Positions 45,717 through 55,100 of a DNA stretch of 64,000 bases are shown one piece after another. The notes below the pieces were generated by a model. The model was not told the DNA's origin. It saw nothing but the letters and a program-made list of their open reading frames with translations, and did not search any database. Position 1 is the first letter of the stretch, and each line of letters begins with the position of its first letter. The position numbers were made by a program, and so were the translations under genes. Origin of the DNA: Methanosarcina mazei S-6 (GTDB lineage Archaea; Halobacteriota; Methanosarcinia; Methanosarcinales; Methanosarcinaceae); contig NZ_CP009512.1 of NCBI RefSeq assembly GCF_000970205.1, positions 620,001-684,000 of the forward strand, in the 5' to 3' direction.

Positions 45717-48700
45717 TTAACTGATAACCAATGAATCCTTACTTACAAGCTTCTTGTATACATTATTCAATAACATTTCTTTGACTAACTTTCCGAAATC
45801 TGCATCATCTTTTATTTTGGAATAAAGGTCAATATTCACTTCGATAAGTTCATTGAGTTCATCTGAAACGATCTCCTTGAATACAAGATCAAAATCTTCT
45901 TTTTTGTTGACTGCAGGATTTGCTGCAGCTACAAGGCGTGGATTTTCGGTCAGGTTTTTTTCCAGATAACCAAGTGCTTGTCCAACTTTATCTTCTTCAG
46001 TGAAATCGGTTCCAAAGTGTTCATTGATCTCTTCAATTATCTCAGAGAGAGGAGTCAATTCATCTTCTATTGAATGGATTGCACCTGGTTCGGGAACAGG
46101 GCGCAGGCGTCCATCATCGTCAGAAAGAAGGATGCTACCCTTGCTTGTTTCTTGTATCCTGAAGGAGCTCATATTGACTTTTTCCGTTATTTCAGTTGGC
46201 AACCTGTCAAGACCCACGTGGAGTTCCTTTACAAGGTACTTTGAGTATTGGTAAAACTTTTCAAGTTTCTCATCAAAGAACGGGATAATTTGTGAGAGAA
46301 AAGCATATTGACGTACAAAGGTTGCCATCCTCTTCTTGAAATCCCGCTTTTCGTCGTCTTCAAGCCTACCCCATCTTTCAATTGCAGGACGGAGGGAGGT
46401 GTATAATACTGTCTGCTTTCCTTTACTTGAAAAATATTCTACTGCAAATTTATTGATATCAGAGTTGTCGAATACAGCAAAATCTTTCAACTGGTTCTCA
46501 TAATCGTACAATCTGTTTGGGTCAGTGGGTTCAGTAAGAATGGTCTTGACATGATACCTTTGAAATGGTTCTCTAATCATCTCAGCGTCGTTTACAAAAT
46601 CCAGTACCATGGTATCAGATTTTTCTGGATGTCTACGATTCAGACGACTTAAAGTTTGTACAGCTTCTACCCCTCCAAGTTTTTTGTCCACATACATTGT
46701 ATGTAACAGAGGTTGGTCAAAGCCTGTCTGAAATTTGTTGGCTACTATCAAAATCCTGTACTTATCTTCTTTGAATTTTTCCGCTGTGTGTTTTTCAGGG
46801 AAACCGTTCTCACCAGATTCTGTGAAGTCTTTTCCCGTATAGACTTTACGGACATTTTCACCTTTTACAGTCCCTGAAAACGCGACGAGGACTTCAAATG
46901 GGTACTCTTTTTCTTTAACCTGTTTTTTGAATTCCAGTTCGTATCGGATAGCGTTTGCTCTGGAGCTTGTAACTACCATTGCCTTGGACCGACCGCCGAT
47001 ACGGTCCTTTGTTCCTGTCCAGAAATGATTCAACATTAATTCAGTTTTTTTCCTGATGGCATACTCACTCGAACCGACATAGGACTTAAGAAGGGAAGAT
47101 GCAATCGTTTTTTTGTACTGAGGATCATCTTTAATTTTTTTCATCAACTCGAAGTACATAGTGTATGTGGTGTAGTTCTGAAGAACATCGAGGATAAATC
47201 CTTCTTCAATTGCCTGTTTCATGGAATACAGATGGAAAGGTTCGAAAGTTCCGTCTGGCTGCCTTTCCCCGAACATTTCCAGAGTTTTGTTCTTGGGAGT
47301 AGCGGTGAACGCATAGAAACTGATGTTTTTGGGTTGAAGTTTCAGGTCCGTAGTAATTTCTTCCATTTTTTCATTGATGATATCTTCTACGTCCTTTTCC
47401 TGTTCATCCTCGTATTCTACTGAGTCCTCAGTTACAAGTACTCTCCTGAGATCACGTGCAGTATCTCCTGTCTGAGATGAATGTGCTTCATCAATAACAA
47501 CAGCAAACCGTTTACCTGGGGTTTTGTGGAAGAAATCAATTGCAAATGGGAACGTCTGCAATGTAACAATAATAATTTTTACATTACTCTCAATAGCTTT
47601 CGCGAGATTTTTGGCTTTGTCTTTCTCAATACTCACTATCGTACCTTCGACATGCTCATGCCCGAGTATAGTCTGGCTGAGCTGATCATCAAGGACACGC
47701 CTATCGGTAATGACAATGATGGAATCGAAAATGTTTTTATTGCTCTCGTCATGCAGACCTGATAGCTTATCGCAAAGACGTGAGATGGTATAACTTTTAC
47801 CGCTGCCCGCACTATGCTCTATCAGGTATTTTCTACCAGCGCCATTAATTCTTGTATTTTCTACCAGGAGATTGACCGCATCAAGTTGATGATATCTCGG
47901 AAAAATTAACTGAGTAGAAATGGCTCCATTTTGTCCTTTTTTGCTGACGATCTGAAGGAAATTCTGCATGATGTCCAGCAACATATCCTTTTTCCAGATC
48001 TCTTCCCATAAGTAGGCCGTATCGTAATTATCTTCACCATACGCTGGAGGGTTACCTGCACCGTACTGATACCCCTTATTGAAAGGCAGAAACTCCGTAG
48101 ACTCCCCCATCACCTTTGTAGTCATAAACACAAGGCGTGGATCCACTGCAAAATGTGCAAAACACCTGCCAAAACTTAACAGAGGCTCAGTTGAGTCGCG
48201 CTCCTTATATTGGTTGATTGCATGTTCAATATTCTGCCCATTAAGAGGACTCTTGAGTTCAGCAGTAATAATAGGTATACCGTTTATAAACAGAACCATA
48301 TCAATGGATTTTTTAGGGGTTTTCGTACTATAATGTAGCTGACGGATGACTGAAAATATATTTGCACGGTATTTATCTTGGTGTTCTACATTAAGTCCAT
48401 TTTCGGGTTTGAAATATACAAGGTCGAAATGGCACCCAACATCCTTTACACCAGTTCTAAGAACCTTGAGTGTGCCACGCTTTTTAATGTCTTTGGTCAA
48501 CCTGTCAAGAAACTTTTCTTTAACATCCATCCCATGTCTGGATTTGAGCTTTTTCCATTCTTCAGACTGGGTTGCCCTGATAAAATCAAACAGCATATCA
48601 GGGTCCAAACAAAGATCGGGATCGTAGTTACTGCTCGTGCGTTTAACGTATTTATTATTGCGGATGAGTGATAATTCGATATCTTCTTCGAACTTATATT

Positions 48701-48737
48701 CATAAGGCTTACTCACAAACAGTCCCCCTGACATCAA
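45717..48737 (-). CDS. hsdR: type I restriction enzyme R subunit
   Basis: HsdR (1006 aa) is the translocating and cutting subunit. The N-terminal nuclease has D...ExK in MVLFINGIPIITAELKSPL (near residue 155). Walker A is EHSAGSGKSYTISRL near 315, the DEAH box VVIDEAHSSQ near 420, then SFYAFTATPKNKTLEMFG and helicase motif VI QTLSRLNRRHP. The C-terminal helical region contacts the methylase core. It overlaps the end of hsdS by 29 bp. Frame and motifs are intact. Confidence 0.96.
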   Translation of the reverse strand: MMSGGLFVSKPYEYKFEEDIELSLIRNNKYVKRTSSNYDPDLCLDPDMLFDFIRATQSEEWKKLKSRHGMDVKEKFLDRLTKDIKKRGTLKVLRTGVKDVGCHFDLVYFKPENGLNVEHQDKYRANIFSVIRQLHYSTKTPKKSIDMVLFINGIPIITAELKSPLNGQNIEHAINQYKERDSTEPLLSFGRCFAHFAVDPRLVFMTTKVMGESTEFLPFNKGYQYGAGNPPAYGEDNYDTAYLWEEIWKKDMLLDIMQNFLQIVSKKGQNGAISTQLIFPRYHQLDAVNLLVENTRINGAGRKYLIEHSAGSGKSYTISRLCDKLSGLHDESNKNIFDSIIVITDRRVLDDQLSQTILGHEHVEGTIVSIEKDKAKNLAKAIESNVKIIIVTLQTFPFAIDFFHKTPGKRFAVVIDEAHSSQTGDTARDLRRVLVTEDSVEYEDEQEKDVEDIINEKMEEITTDLKLQPKNISFYAFTATPKNKTLEMFGERQPDGTFEPFHLYSMKQAIEEGFILDVLQNYTTYTMYFELMKKIKDDPQYKKTIASSLLKSYVGSSEYAIRKKTELMLNHFWTGTKDRIGGRSKAMVVTSSRANAIRYELEFKKQVKEKEYPFEVLVAFSGTVKGENVRKVYTGKDFTESGENGFPEKHTAEKFKEDKYRILIVANKFQTGFDQPLLHTMYVDKKLGGVEAVQTLSRLNRRHPEKSDTMVLDFVNDAEMIREPFQRYHVKTILTEPTDPNRLYDYENQLKDFAVFDNSDINKFAVEYFSSKGKQTVLYTSLRPAIERWGRLEDDEKRDFKKRMATFVRQYAFLSQIIPFFDEKLEKFYQYSKYLVKELHVGLDRLPTEITEKVNMSSFRIQETSKGSILLSDDDGRLRPVPEPGAIHSIEDELTPLSEIIEEINEHFGTDFTEEDKVGQALGYLEKNLTENPRLVAAANPAVNKKEDFDLVFKEIVSDELNELIEVNIDLYSKIKDDADFGKLVKEMLLNNVYKKLVSKDSLVIS

Positions 48738-50079
48738 TTTTCCCCGTCACAGCACCAGAAATCAGTGCTGTACGGTATTCTTTGAGGTGTTCAATAGATT
48801 GTTTAATTTTTTCTATGAGAGTATCAATTTGGGCGGTTTCACGGTCAAGGTATGAGGCTATGGCTTGTTGCTCAGGAAGGGATGGAACAGGAATTTCAAT
48901 ATTTTTGATAAATTCCCAACTTGCGCGTGGCATTTTTGTTCCGTATGTAGCCCCATCAACAAGTGAAATGAATTCATGCGTAAGTATACGATAAAGTAAG
49001 AATTTACTTTCAAGAAGTGTTTCCTGTATCCTAAAAACAAGCAATTCTCCAACTGCCACACCTTCTGAAGGAGCAATAACTGCTTTACAGAGATACGGTC
49101 TCAGCTTATTGAAAAGGACATCCCCTTCTTTGATTATTGTCCCATCACCTTCAAAATCAGAATAAGAATTAAGCAATTTACCTGTAAAACTTTCAATATT
49201 TTCTAATGCAATTTTTGTAGAATAATTAATAACATTATTAGTTTTTTCGTTTCTTAAATTTACCAAATATTTCAATTTTGTAATATGCCATCCTATTGGG
49301 ATCTTACCTACCCACTCAATACCCGAATTTGTCATAGATACATCAGGGTCGAGCCCTTTCGTGACTGCATGACTGATCAGAGCTGATCGTTTTTCTTTCA
49401 GAAGTTCGATAAAGCGCTGTTTTTTTTCTATAAGTGTATCGATTCGGGATGTTTCTCTGTCAAGGAAAACAACTATTTCGTTAATTTCATATTCATCTGG
49501 CGGCAATGGGATTGAAATATTACCTACTGTTTCAGTATTAAGGTTTAGTTGAGTTCCTAATTTGCCCAACCCTTTGTATGGTTCTCCACTGGTGAATATA
49601 TAGTATAAGTATTCGGAGTTCAGTTTTAAATAAGGAAACCAAACAAAACCATCGTGAATACAACATTTTATCTTTGTAATAATTGGTTTTCCTACAGATC
49701 CAGCAATACTCACGAAAAAATCTCCAGGGTATTGCTTTACGCTTAGAGAACTCCCTAACTTAGAAAGTTTCTGTGTAGTTTCTTCCAAATAACGTTCACT
49801 TGATGTTACATCAGCAATTCGAACCCAAGAAAAATCTCCATCATCATCAAAATATATTGGATTGTCAATAGGTCTTGGAGATGCTCCTCGTTTTACTGGT
49901 GACAACCATTTAATTCTAACTGTATCCCATTCCTTTGGAATCTCTCCAATCCATTCAACGCCAGAATTTTTATACTCTGGATAGAGATCTAGCTCTGAGA
50001 TACCTATACATTTAACTTGGGAATCGCTCCTCGCTTCAACCTGGAAGTCGCTCACTGTTTCAATCTGGAAATCACTCAT
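48709..50079 (-). CDS. hsdS: type I restriction specificity subunit S
   Basis: The 456-aa S subunit has the standard two target-recognition domains separated by conserved helices. Both halves begin alike (NSGVEWIGEIPKEWDTVRIKWL; NSGIEWVGKIPIGWHITKLKYL) and end alike (DRETSRIDTLIEKKQRFIELLKEKRSALISHAV; DRETAQIDTLIEKIKQSIEHLKEYRTALISGAV). The first 25 residues are three imperfect SDFQ(I/V)E repeats, an unusual leader. The ATG overlaps the hsdM stop (ATGA). It sets the bipartite target site, which cannot be read from sequence. Confidence 0.95.
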   Translation of the reverse strand: MSDFQIETVSDFQVEARSDSQVKCIGISELDLYPEYKNSGVEWIGEIPKEWDTVRIKWLSPVKRGASPRPIDNPIYFDDDGDFSWVRIADVTSSERYLEETTQKLSKLGSSLSVKQYPGDFFVSIAGSVGKPIITKIKCCIHDGFVWFPYLKLNSEYLYYIFTSGEPYKGLGKLGTQLNLNTETVGNISIPLPPDEYEINEIVVFLDRETSRIDTLIEKKQRFIELLKEKRSALISHAVTKGLDPDVSMTNSGIEWVGKIPIGWHITKLKYLVNLRNEKTNNVINYSTKIALENIESFTGKLLNSYSDFEGDGTIIKEGDVLFNKLRPYLCKAVIAPSEGVAVGELLVFRIQETLLESKFLLYRILTHEFISLVDGATYGTKMPRASWEFIKNIEIPVPSLPEQQAIASYLDRETAQIDTLIEKIKQSIEHLKEYRTALISGAVTGKIDVRGTVCE

Positions 50080-52118
50080 TGCCTCATCACTCCCAGCATA
50101 TCCAAAATTTCGCTTTCTAGGCTGTTGATATCGTTTTCGATTTCCTTTAAAGAACGCGGGGGCTGGTATTCATAAAAATACTGGTTGAAATTGATAATAT
50201 AACCTACCTTACCGACTTTACCATCCTTCTCGTCAGTTATTGATTCGTTTATCCAGGAATCGGGGGCGTAAGGTTTGACTTCACGTTCGAAATATTCATG
50301 AATATCTTCACTCAGAGGTACATTCTCATAATCCCGAAGATCTGAGTCATACTCAACATTACCCTTACTATCCTTACAAATATCAGCAGTTTCGTCTCTT
50401 TCCGACATTACGGAAAAAATAGCCTTTTTCACAGGTGATTCTATTGATAATCCTGCGTTTTTCAGGCTTTTATTCAGAACCTTGGCAAACTCATCGCGGT
50501 TCTTATACACAATAGTTTTATCCATTCCCGATAAAACTTTTAAGACAGATTCCTGTAATCTTCTACCTTCAGCTTCTTCCTTTTCTTTTTCTTCATTATT
50601 CTTTCGTTTTTTACTTACTGAGATATTCTGGAATGCTGTCTGTTCTTTCAGCATCTCGATACAGTTATCGGTTACTTGGAAACTTAACTTGAGAGGTCTG
50701 TCGATGGTAATCTTACGGTAGCCGAACTCATTATTATTATGAATTTGAGAATGCTCATTTTCGTTGAAGCTGTTGTGTATAAGCGTTAGATATTCTATCT
50801 GTTCAGATGAAATTTCGTGCCTTTTGTTACCAAGACTTTTTCGCATATTTACAAAGAATGTAGTTCCGTTGATAAGTTGAACTTTACCTTCCCTGCGTTC
50901 TTCTTTGCGGTTTGTAAGTATCCAGACATAACTGAAAATACCTGTATTGTAGAATAACTGGTCAGGTAGTGCTACAATCGCTTCTAAATAATCTTTCTCA
51001 ATGATCCATCTCCTAATTTCACTCTCACCAGATCCTGCATCACCTGTGAAGAGTGGAGATCCGTTCATTACAATAGCAACACGACCTCCACCTTCTTCAG
51101 GAGCCCTCATTTTTGAGATCATAGTCTGTAGGAACAAAAGTTGACCATCACTTTTACGCGGAAGCCCTGCACCAAAACGGCCACTAAAACCCTTCTTTGC
51201 TTCTTCTTCAACCTTCTCCTTATCCTTTGACCAGTCTTTACCAAAAGGTGGATTAGCAAGCTGGTAGTGGAAGGTCATAGTCGGATGTGCATCACTAGAA
51301 AGTGTTGATTTTTCCTTTATGTTTTCGGCATCACGACCGTCTCCTTTGAGCAATAATTCGGATTTGGCGATGGCATAGGTTTCAGGGTTGACTTCCTGGC
51401 CGTAAAGGTGCAGGTCTGCATCTGGATTGATGAAGTCACGAACATAGTCCTTAGAAACTGTTAACATCCCTCCAGTCCCACACGCTGGATCGTATACAGT
51501 ACGTACTGGGTGACTCTGGCTAAGAATATCCTTGTCCTGGTAGAACAAAAGGTGTACCATCAGGGCAATTACTTCACGTGGGGTGAAGTGCTCACCAGGA
51601 TTTTCGTTCATGCTTTCGTTGAATTTCCGAAGCAATTCTTCGAAAATGTACCCCATCTGGATATTACTGACTTCATCTGGATGCAGGTCAACATTGGAAA
51701 ATTTACTGATTAATAGGTAAAGAAGGTTGTTTTCATCAAGTTGGTCGATATATGTTTCAATTTTGAATTTAGATATGATCTCCTTGACATTTTCAGAAAA
51801 AGCATCGATATATGCCAGGAAATTCTTTTTTATGTTTTTCGAGTCGTCAAGGAGCTTTTTCATATCATACTCGGAAGTATTGTAGAACCTTTGTTTGGAC
51901 TCACGACATAGGGCACTTTCCCTATCCTTGACCTTGCCTTTCAATTCTTCATTTTTCTGGATTACTTTTTCCTTGGTGGGTTCAAGTACACATTCAAGCC
52001 TCCTTATGACTGTGAATGGCAATATTACATCCCTATATTTCCCTGATTTTAAGTCGTCCCTTAAAACTTCGTCTGCTACACTCCATATGAAATTGGCCTT
52101 GTCCTGGAAATTATTCAA
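50076..52118 (-). CDS. hsdM: type I modification methylase M subunit
   Basis: The 680-aa N6-adenine methylase has an N-terminal helical domain, EHFTPREVIALMVHLLF, SAM motif I VYDPACGTGGMLTVSKDY near residue 200, and catalytic motif IV LANPPFGKDW near residue 285. The region ESEIRRWIIEKDYLEAIVALPDQLFYNTGIFSYVWILTN is typical of HsdM. A long C-terminal extension (about residues 480-680) contains a KKRKNNEEKEKEEAEGRR linker. It couples to hsdS by a 4-bp overlap. Confidence 0.96.
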   Translation of the reverse strand: MNNFQDKANFIWSVADEVLRDDLKSGKYRDVILPFTVIRRLECVLEPTKEKVIQKNEELKGKVKDRESALCRESKQRFYNTSEYDMKKLLDDSKNIKKNFLAYIDAFSENVKEIISKFKIETYIDQLDENNLLYLLISKFSNVDLHPDEVSNIQMGYIFEELLRKFNESMNENPGEHFTPREVIALMVHLLFYQDKDILSQSHPVRTVYDPACGTGGMLTVSKDYVRDFINPDADLHLYGQEVNPETYAIAKSELLLKGDGRDAENIKEKSTLSSDAHPTMTFHYQLANPPFGKDWSKDKEKVEEEAKKGFSGRFGAGLPRKSDGQLLFLQTMISKMRAPEEGGGRVAIVMNGSPLFTGDAGSGESEIRRWIIEKDYLEAIVALPDQLFYNTGIFSYVWILTNRKEERREGKVQLINGTTFFVNMRKSLGNKRHEISSEQIEYLTLIHNSFNENEHSQIHNNNEFGYRKITIDRPLKLSFQVTDNCIEMLKEQTAFQNISVSKKRKNNEEKEKEEAEGRRLQESVLKVLSGMDKTIVYKNRDEFAKVLNKSLKNAGLSIESPVKKAIFSVMSERDETADICKDSKGNVEYDSDLRDYENVPLSEDIHEYFEREVKPYAPDSWINESITDEKDGKVGKVGYIINFNQYFYEYQPPRSLKEIENDINSLESEILDMLGVMRQ

Positions 52119-52166
52119 GATATCACGATCCTCATAAATATATGTTAATTGTAAACTTTCAAGAGT

Positions 52167-53633
52167 TTATTCATCCTGGTCAAACTTATTTATAATATCC
52201 CCAATTTCTTCAAGCAATTCTTCTCTCTCATTCTTCAAATTGCGTATTTTCTGCAATGTTTGGGTTATATCCACAGTCTCGATTTCGGATTCAGTGTCAA
52301 CATAAAGTGAAAAGTTTAGTGAGTAATCGTTATCCCTGATCTCTTCAAGGTTCACTACTCTACAGAACTTTTCGATATCCTTGTAAATTCTGTATGCATC
52401 AACAATTTTTGCAATATTCTCGTCACTCAAAATGTTTTGACGCTTTGTTTCTTCATACTCCCGCTCTGCTGAAACAAACAGGATTGAACCACGCCTTTCT
52501 TCGGGCTTGTCCATGTTAATAACTGTAATTATCGTAGGGATTCCTGTATTAAGGAATAGGCCTGATGGAAGCAGAATTATCGCTTCTATTATATCGCTCT
52601 GTACCATGTTCTTTCGAATACGAGCTTCAGGACCACTTCTGAAAAGGATGCCCTCAGGAGATACCATCACACCCTTTCCGCTATTTTTGAGACATGCTAT
52701 CATATGTTGTAGAAACGCAAAATCTCCCGAGTTTTTAGGTGGTATTCCATAACGGAAACGAGCATACTGGTCACGTTCCGCAATTTCATATCCCCACTTT
52801 TGTTTTCCAAAAGGAGGCACTGAAATTACCCTATCGAACTGTCTCAAACTATTATTCTCAACAAAGGCAGGATAGAGTATTGAATCCTCATTCGCCACAA
52901 TAGAATCTTTGAAGCCGTTCAATATGAGGGAAAGCTTGCAATACATCCATGTGCTATCATTAATTTCCTGACCGTAAAGAGAAAGATGACCGCCTGAATA
53001 TTTATTGGCATACCTTTCACACTCTAGCAATAATCCTCCCGTTCCACAGAATGGATCCAGAACGGTCATGTTGTCTCTGGGATCGGCTATTGATGCCAAC
53101 AATTTTGAAATTTGGCTAGGAGTATAAAATTCACCATAATAGCACTCTTTCATTATATGGGCCAGTATTTTGTCAGAAACTTCCTGGAATTGGGAATCCC
53201 CTAAATAGGCTCTGCTCATCTGAATTAATGAAAGTTCATGAATCACTCGGAAGTAATCATTTTCAAGTTTTCTGTCCTTCATTATAGCATAAACTTGATT
53301 TTCAATTGGTGAAAACACGCCTTCCAGAAACTCGTTATTTTTCTCGAGTTCTTTAAATGATTCCATGAGGAAATCTCCGAGGTAATTTTTAGTCCTCATC
53401 AAATTTCCCCATCTGGCAATTTCGGGAACAAAAATGTCATGGAACCGAGGTTGGTTCCATGCCTTATCATCGTCTTTTGTTTCACTGTAAATTGCTTTTG
53501 CTTCTTCTTCGAATATGTCTGACATCCTTTTTCTGGATACTAGGGGCCAAAAAATATTTTTACATCTTTCGTCTCTGGGCATAGATTCATATATACGGAT
53601 AATCTTGGAGGCCACTTTATCTGATTCAGTCAT
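52167..53633 (-). CDS. second HsdM-like methylase with altered motif IV
   Basis: The 488-aa HsdM-type protein has ECYYGEFYTPSQISKLLASI, SAM motif I VLDPFCGTGGLLLECERY and QSDIIEAIILLPSGLFLNTGIPTIITVIN, all typical of M subunits. The catalytic motif IV, normally NPPF, reads ISVPPFGKQKWG: valine replaces the asparagine that positions the target adenine. The protein may bind SAM and DNA yet not methylate. ATG at 53633 follows the upstream half-S gene stop after 2 bp. It precedes hsdM by 48 bp, so all five R-M genes may form one operon. Confidence 0.85.
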   Translation of the reverse strand: MTESDKVASKIIRIYESMPRDERCKNIFWPLVSRKRMSDIFEEEAKAIYSETKDDDKAWNQPRFHDIFVPEIARWGNLMRTKNYLGDFLMESFKELEKNNEFLEGVFSPIENQVYAIMKDRKLENDYFRVIHELSLIQMSRAYLGDSQFQEVSDKILAHIMKECYYGEFYTPSQISKLLASIADPRDNMTVLDPFCGTGGLLLECERYANKYSGGHLSLYGQEINDSTWMYCKLSLILNGFKDSIVANEDSILYPAFVENNSLRQFDRVISVPPFGKQKWGYEIAERDQYARFRYGIPPKNSGDFAFLQHMIACLKNSGKGVMVSPEGILFRSGPEARIRKNMVQSDIIEAIILLPSGLFLNTGIPTIITVINMDKPEERRGSILFVSAEREYEETKRQNILSDENIAKIVDAYRIYKDIEKFCRVVNLEEIRDNDYSLNFSLYVDTESEIETVDITQTLQKIRNLKNEREELLEEIGDIINKFDQDE

Positions 53634-53635
53634 TT

Positions 53636-54229
53636 TTAGATCCCTAACCTTTTCACAATAAATGACTCTCTCATGTTGTCCCAAAGCTTCAATTCCTTCA
53701 CAAGGTTCTTCCTGTACTCACTGGATAATTTAATGAATCTTAATATTATCTCTTGTTCCTCTATTGGTTTAAGTGGAACAGGAACTTCTTTCAGCCTTTC
53801 CATGTTAAGGGAAAGCATGGTAGTTCCACCTGCTCTTTTGTTTAATTCTCTCTGCCCAATTGGACCATTAAAGTATGCAGCTACGATTTCAGGTTTGATC
53901 TTTTCATTAAGTGTAAGGGCTATAAGATTAGCACTAATAACATATCCGTCTACAGAATTATCAGCAACGGCGGCCTTTATATATGAGCCTCTTAAAGAAA
54001 GTATAAGATCTCCTTTATTAACAGTTGCTTTTTTTACTGTATCTATTTCTTGAATTTTTATCCAATCTACGCTATTAGTATCGATATATCCTTCCTGTAC
54101 TGCTTTCACTCCAATTATAGGAACTTCGACAGCCCCCTCATTTTTCTCATCCAAGCGTTGAGCTGGAATTCCTCTTTTCACCAGTTTGATGCAGTCCTTC
54201 ATTAGTATATTGTTTGTTCTATTAGTCAT
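53636..54229 (-). CDS. single-TRD (half-size) type I specificity protein
   Basis: The 197-aa protein corresponds to one half of an S subunit: one recognition domain (DCIKLVKRGIPAQRLDEKNEGAVEVPIIGVKAVQEGYID to ERLKEVPVPLKPIEEQEII) and one conserved helix (LRFIKLSSEYRKNLVKELKLWDNMRESFI). Half-S proteins can dimerise to recognise palindromic bipartite sites. It is the first gene of the predicted five-gene R-M operon, upstream of the second HsdM-like gene. Confidence 0.85.
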   Translation of the reverse strand: MTNRTNNILMKDCIKLVKRGIPAQRLDEKNEGAVEVPIIGVKAVQEGYIDTNSVDWIKIQEIDTVKKATVNKGDLILSLRGSYIKAAVADNSVDGYVISANLIALTLNEKIKPEIVAAYFNGPIGQRELNKRAGGTTMLSLNMERLKEVPVPLKPIEEQEIILRFIKLSSEYRKNLVKELKLWDNMRESFIVKRLGI

Positions 54230-54842
54230 GCTGTAACTCCTTTATGCGTTAACAATATTCAATTTACTCTTTTTGTGTAGACGTCCTACACGTTGACTAT
54301 TTACAATGTAAGCTCTCATACTATTTAAATATATCCTAAAAGCTCACTTTGCCTGTAAATCGCATTTACCTTGAAAATACGCTATGAACACTAGATAGAA
54401 GGGATAGATACAAAACCCACATAACATTTTAAAATCCCTTTCCCCATCAAATAGCGATTTCTAGCCCGTTTCTCATACATCATTCAGTTTAATGTGTATG
54501 ACTATTTTTAAGATGTATAGATGAAAAATAATTTTTATATTCACGTATGCCAAAAAGTTTGATCACGTTTCAACAAAAGTTTTTGAAACTAAAGATAGGT
54601 AAAAAACGAAAAAAACCACATGTTTCACTTCTCAGATTCTCAATGAGTTTCATAATAAGCCTATCCCAAAACCTATTTTATTCCGAATTAGTAAGATTTC
54701 AGGACTGTTTTTCATGATCAGATATTCGATTGACTATCCCAAAAGAAAATTCAAAAATCAAATTTTGAGTTTAGGGATAGGCTCTTCAACAAAAAAATAG
54801 GCTTTGAATACGGTATATAAAGAATAAACAAAAATAAAAAAG
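54230..54842. other. island edge, non-coding
   Basis: No gene is seen. It holds the promoter of the R-M operon (reading left), AT-rich sequence, the second MITE-like repeat and the start of the tRNA-Thr flank. Confidence 0.5.
54658..54786. repeat. MITE-like dispersed repeat, copy 2
   Basis: About 128 bp with terminal inverted repeats AAGCCTATCCC (54658-54668) and GGGATAGGCTC (54775-54785). Ends, length and interior words match the element at 561-689. It lies 57 bp from the tRNA-Thr 3' end, inside the island border. Confidence 0.55.
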
Positions 54843-54914
54843 AGCCTCGGGCGGGATTTGAACCCGCGACCTCGTCCTTACCAAGGACGCGCTATACCCC
54901 TAAGCCACCAAGGC
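54843..54914 (-). tRNA. tRNA-Thr (anticodon GGT)
   Basis: Read on the minus strand, acceptor GCCTTGG pairs with CCGAGGC (one G-U), discriminator T. The anticodon stem is GTCC/GGAC around TTGGTAA (anticodon GGT), and the T-arm is CGCGGGTTCAAATCCCG. Its 3' end points into the island, and two copies of that end occur at 35122 and 30102. It is the probable integration target. Confidence 0.95.
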
Positions 54915-55100
54915 ACTGTTGCTGTAAGAGCATCTCCAAAATATCATACTACAGATATAAAGGTTTCGACTGAAGCGGCTTCAAACAGGAAAATATTCCT
55001 GAACTGGCTAAAAATCCGGGGATTTTGCTTGAAAAAATTGAGAAACTGGCAGGAAAAATTGCCTGTTTCTTCTACAGTTGGCTTTTGAAAGCCTGGCTTT

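Larger units (their letters stand above)
35111..54914. mobile_element. tRNA-Thr-associated defence island
   Basis: The region runs from the tRNA-Thr 3'-end fragment (35111-35146) to the intact tRNA-Thr (54843-54914) and begins with a tyrosine recombinase gene. The tRNA is on the minus strand, so its 3' end faces the island, as integration into a tRNA 3' end requires. Contents are CBASS, a CARF regulator, type I restriction-modification genes and an IS630 insertion. A recombinase next to the attachment site and defence cargo are usual for integrative islands. Exact attachment points were not determined, and the fragment differs from the tRNA at two positions. Confidence 0.65.
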
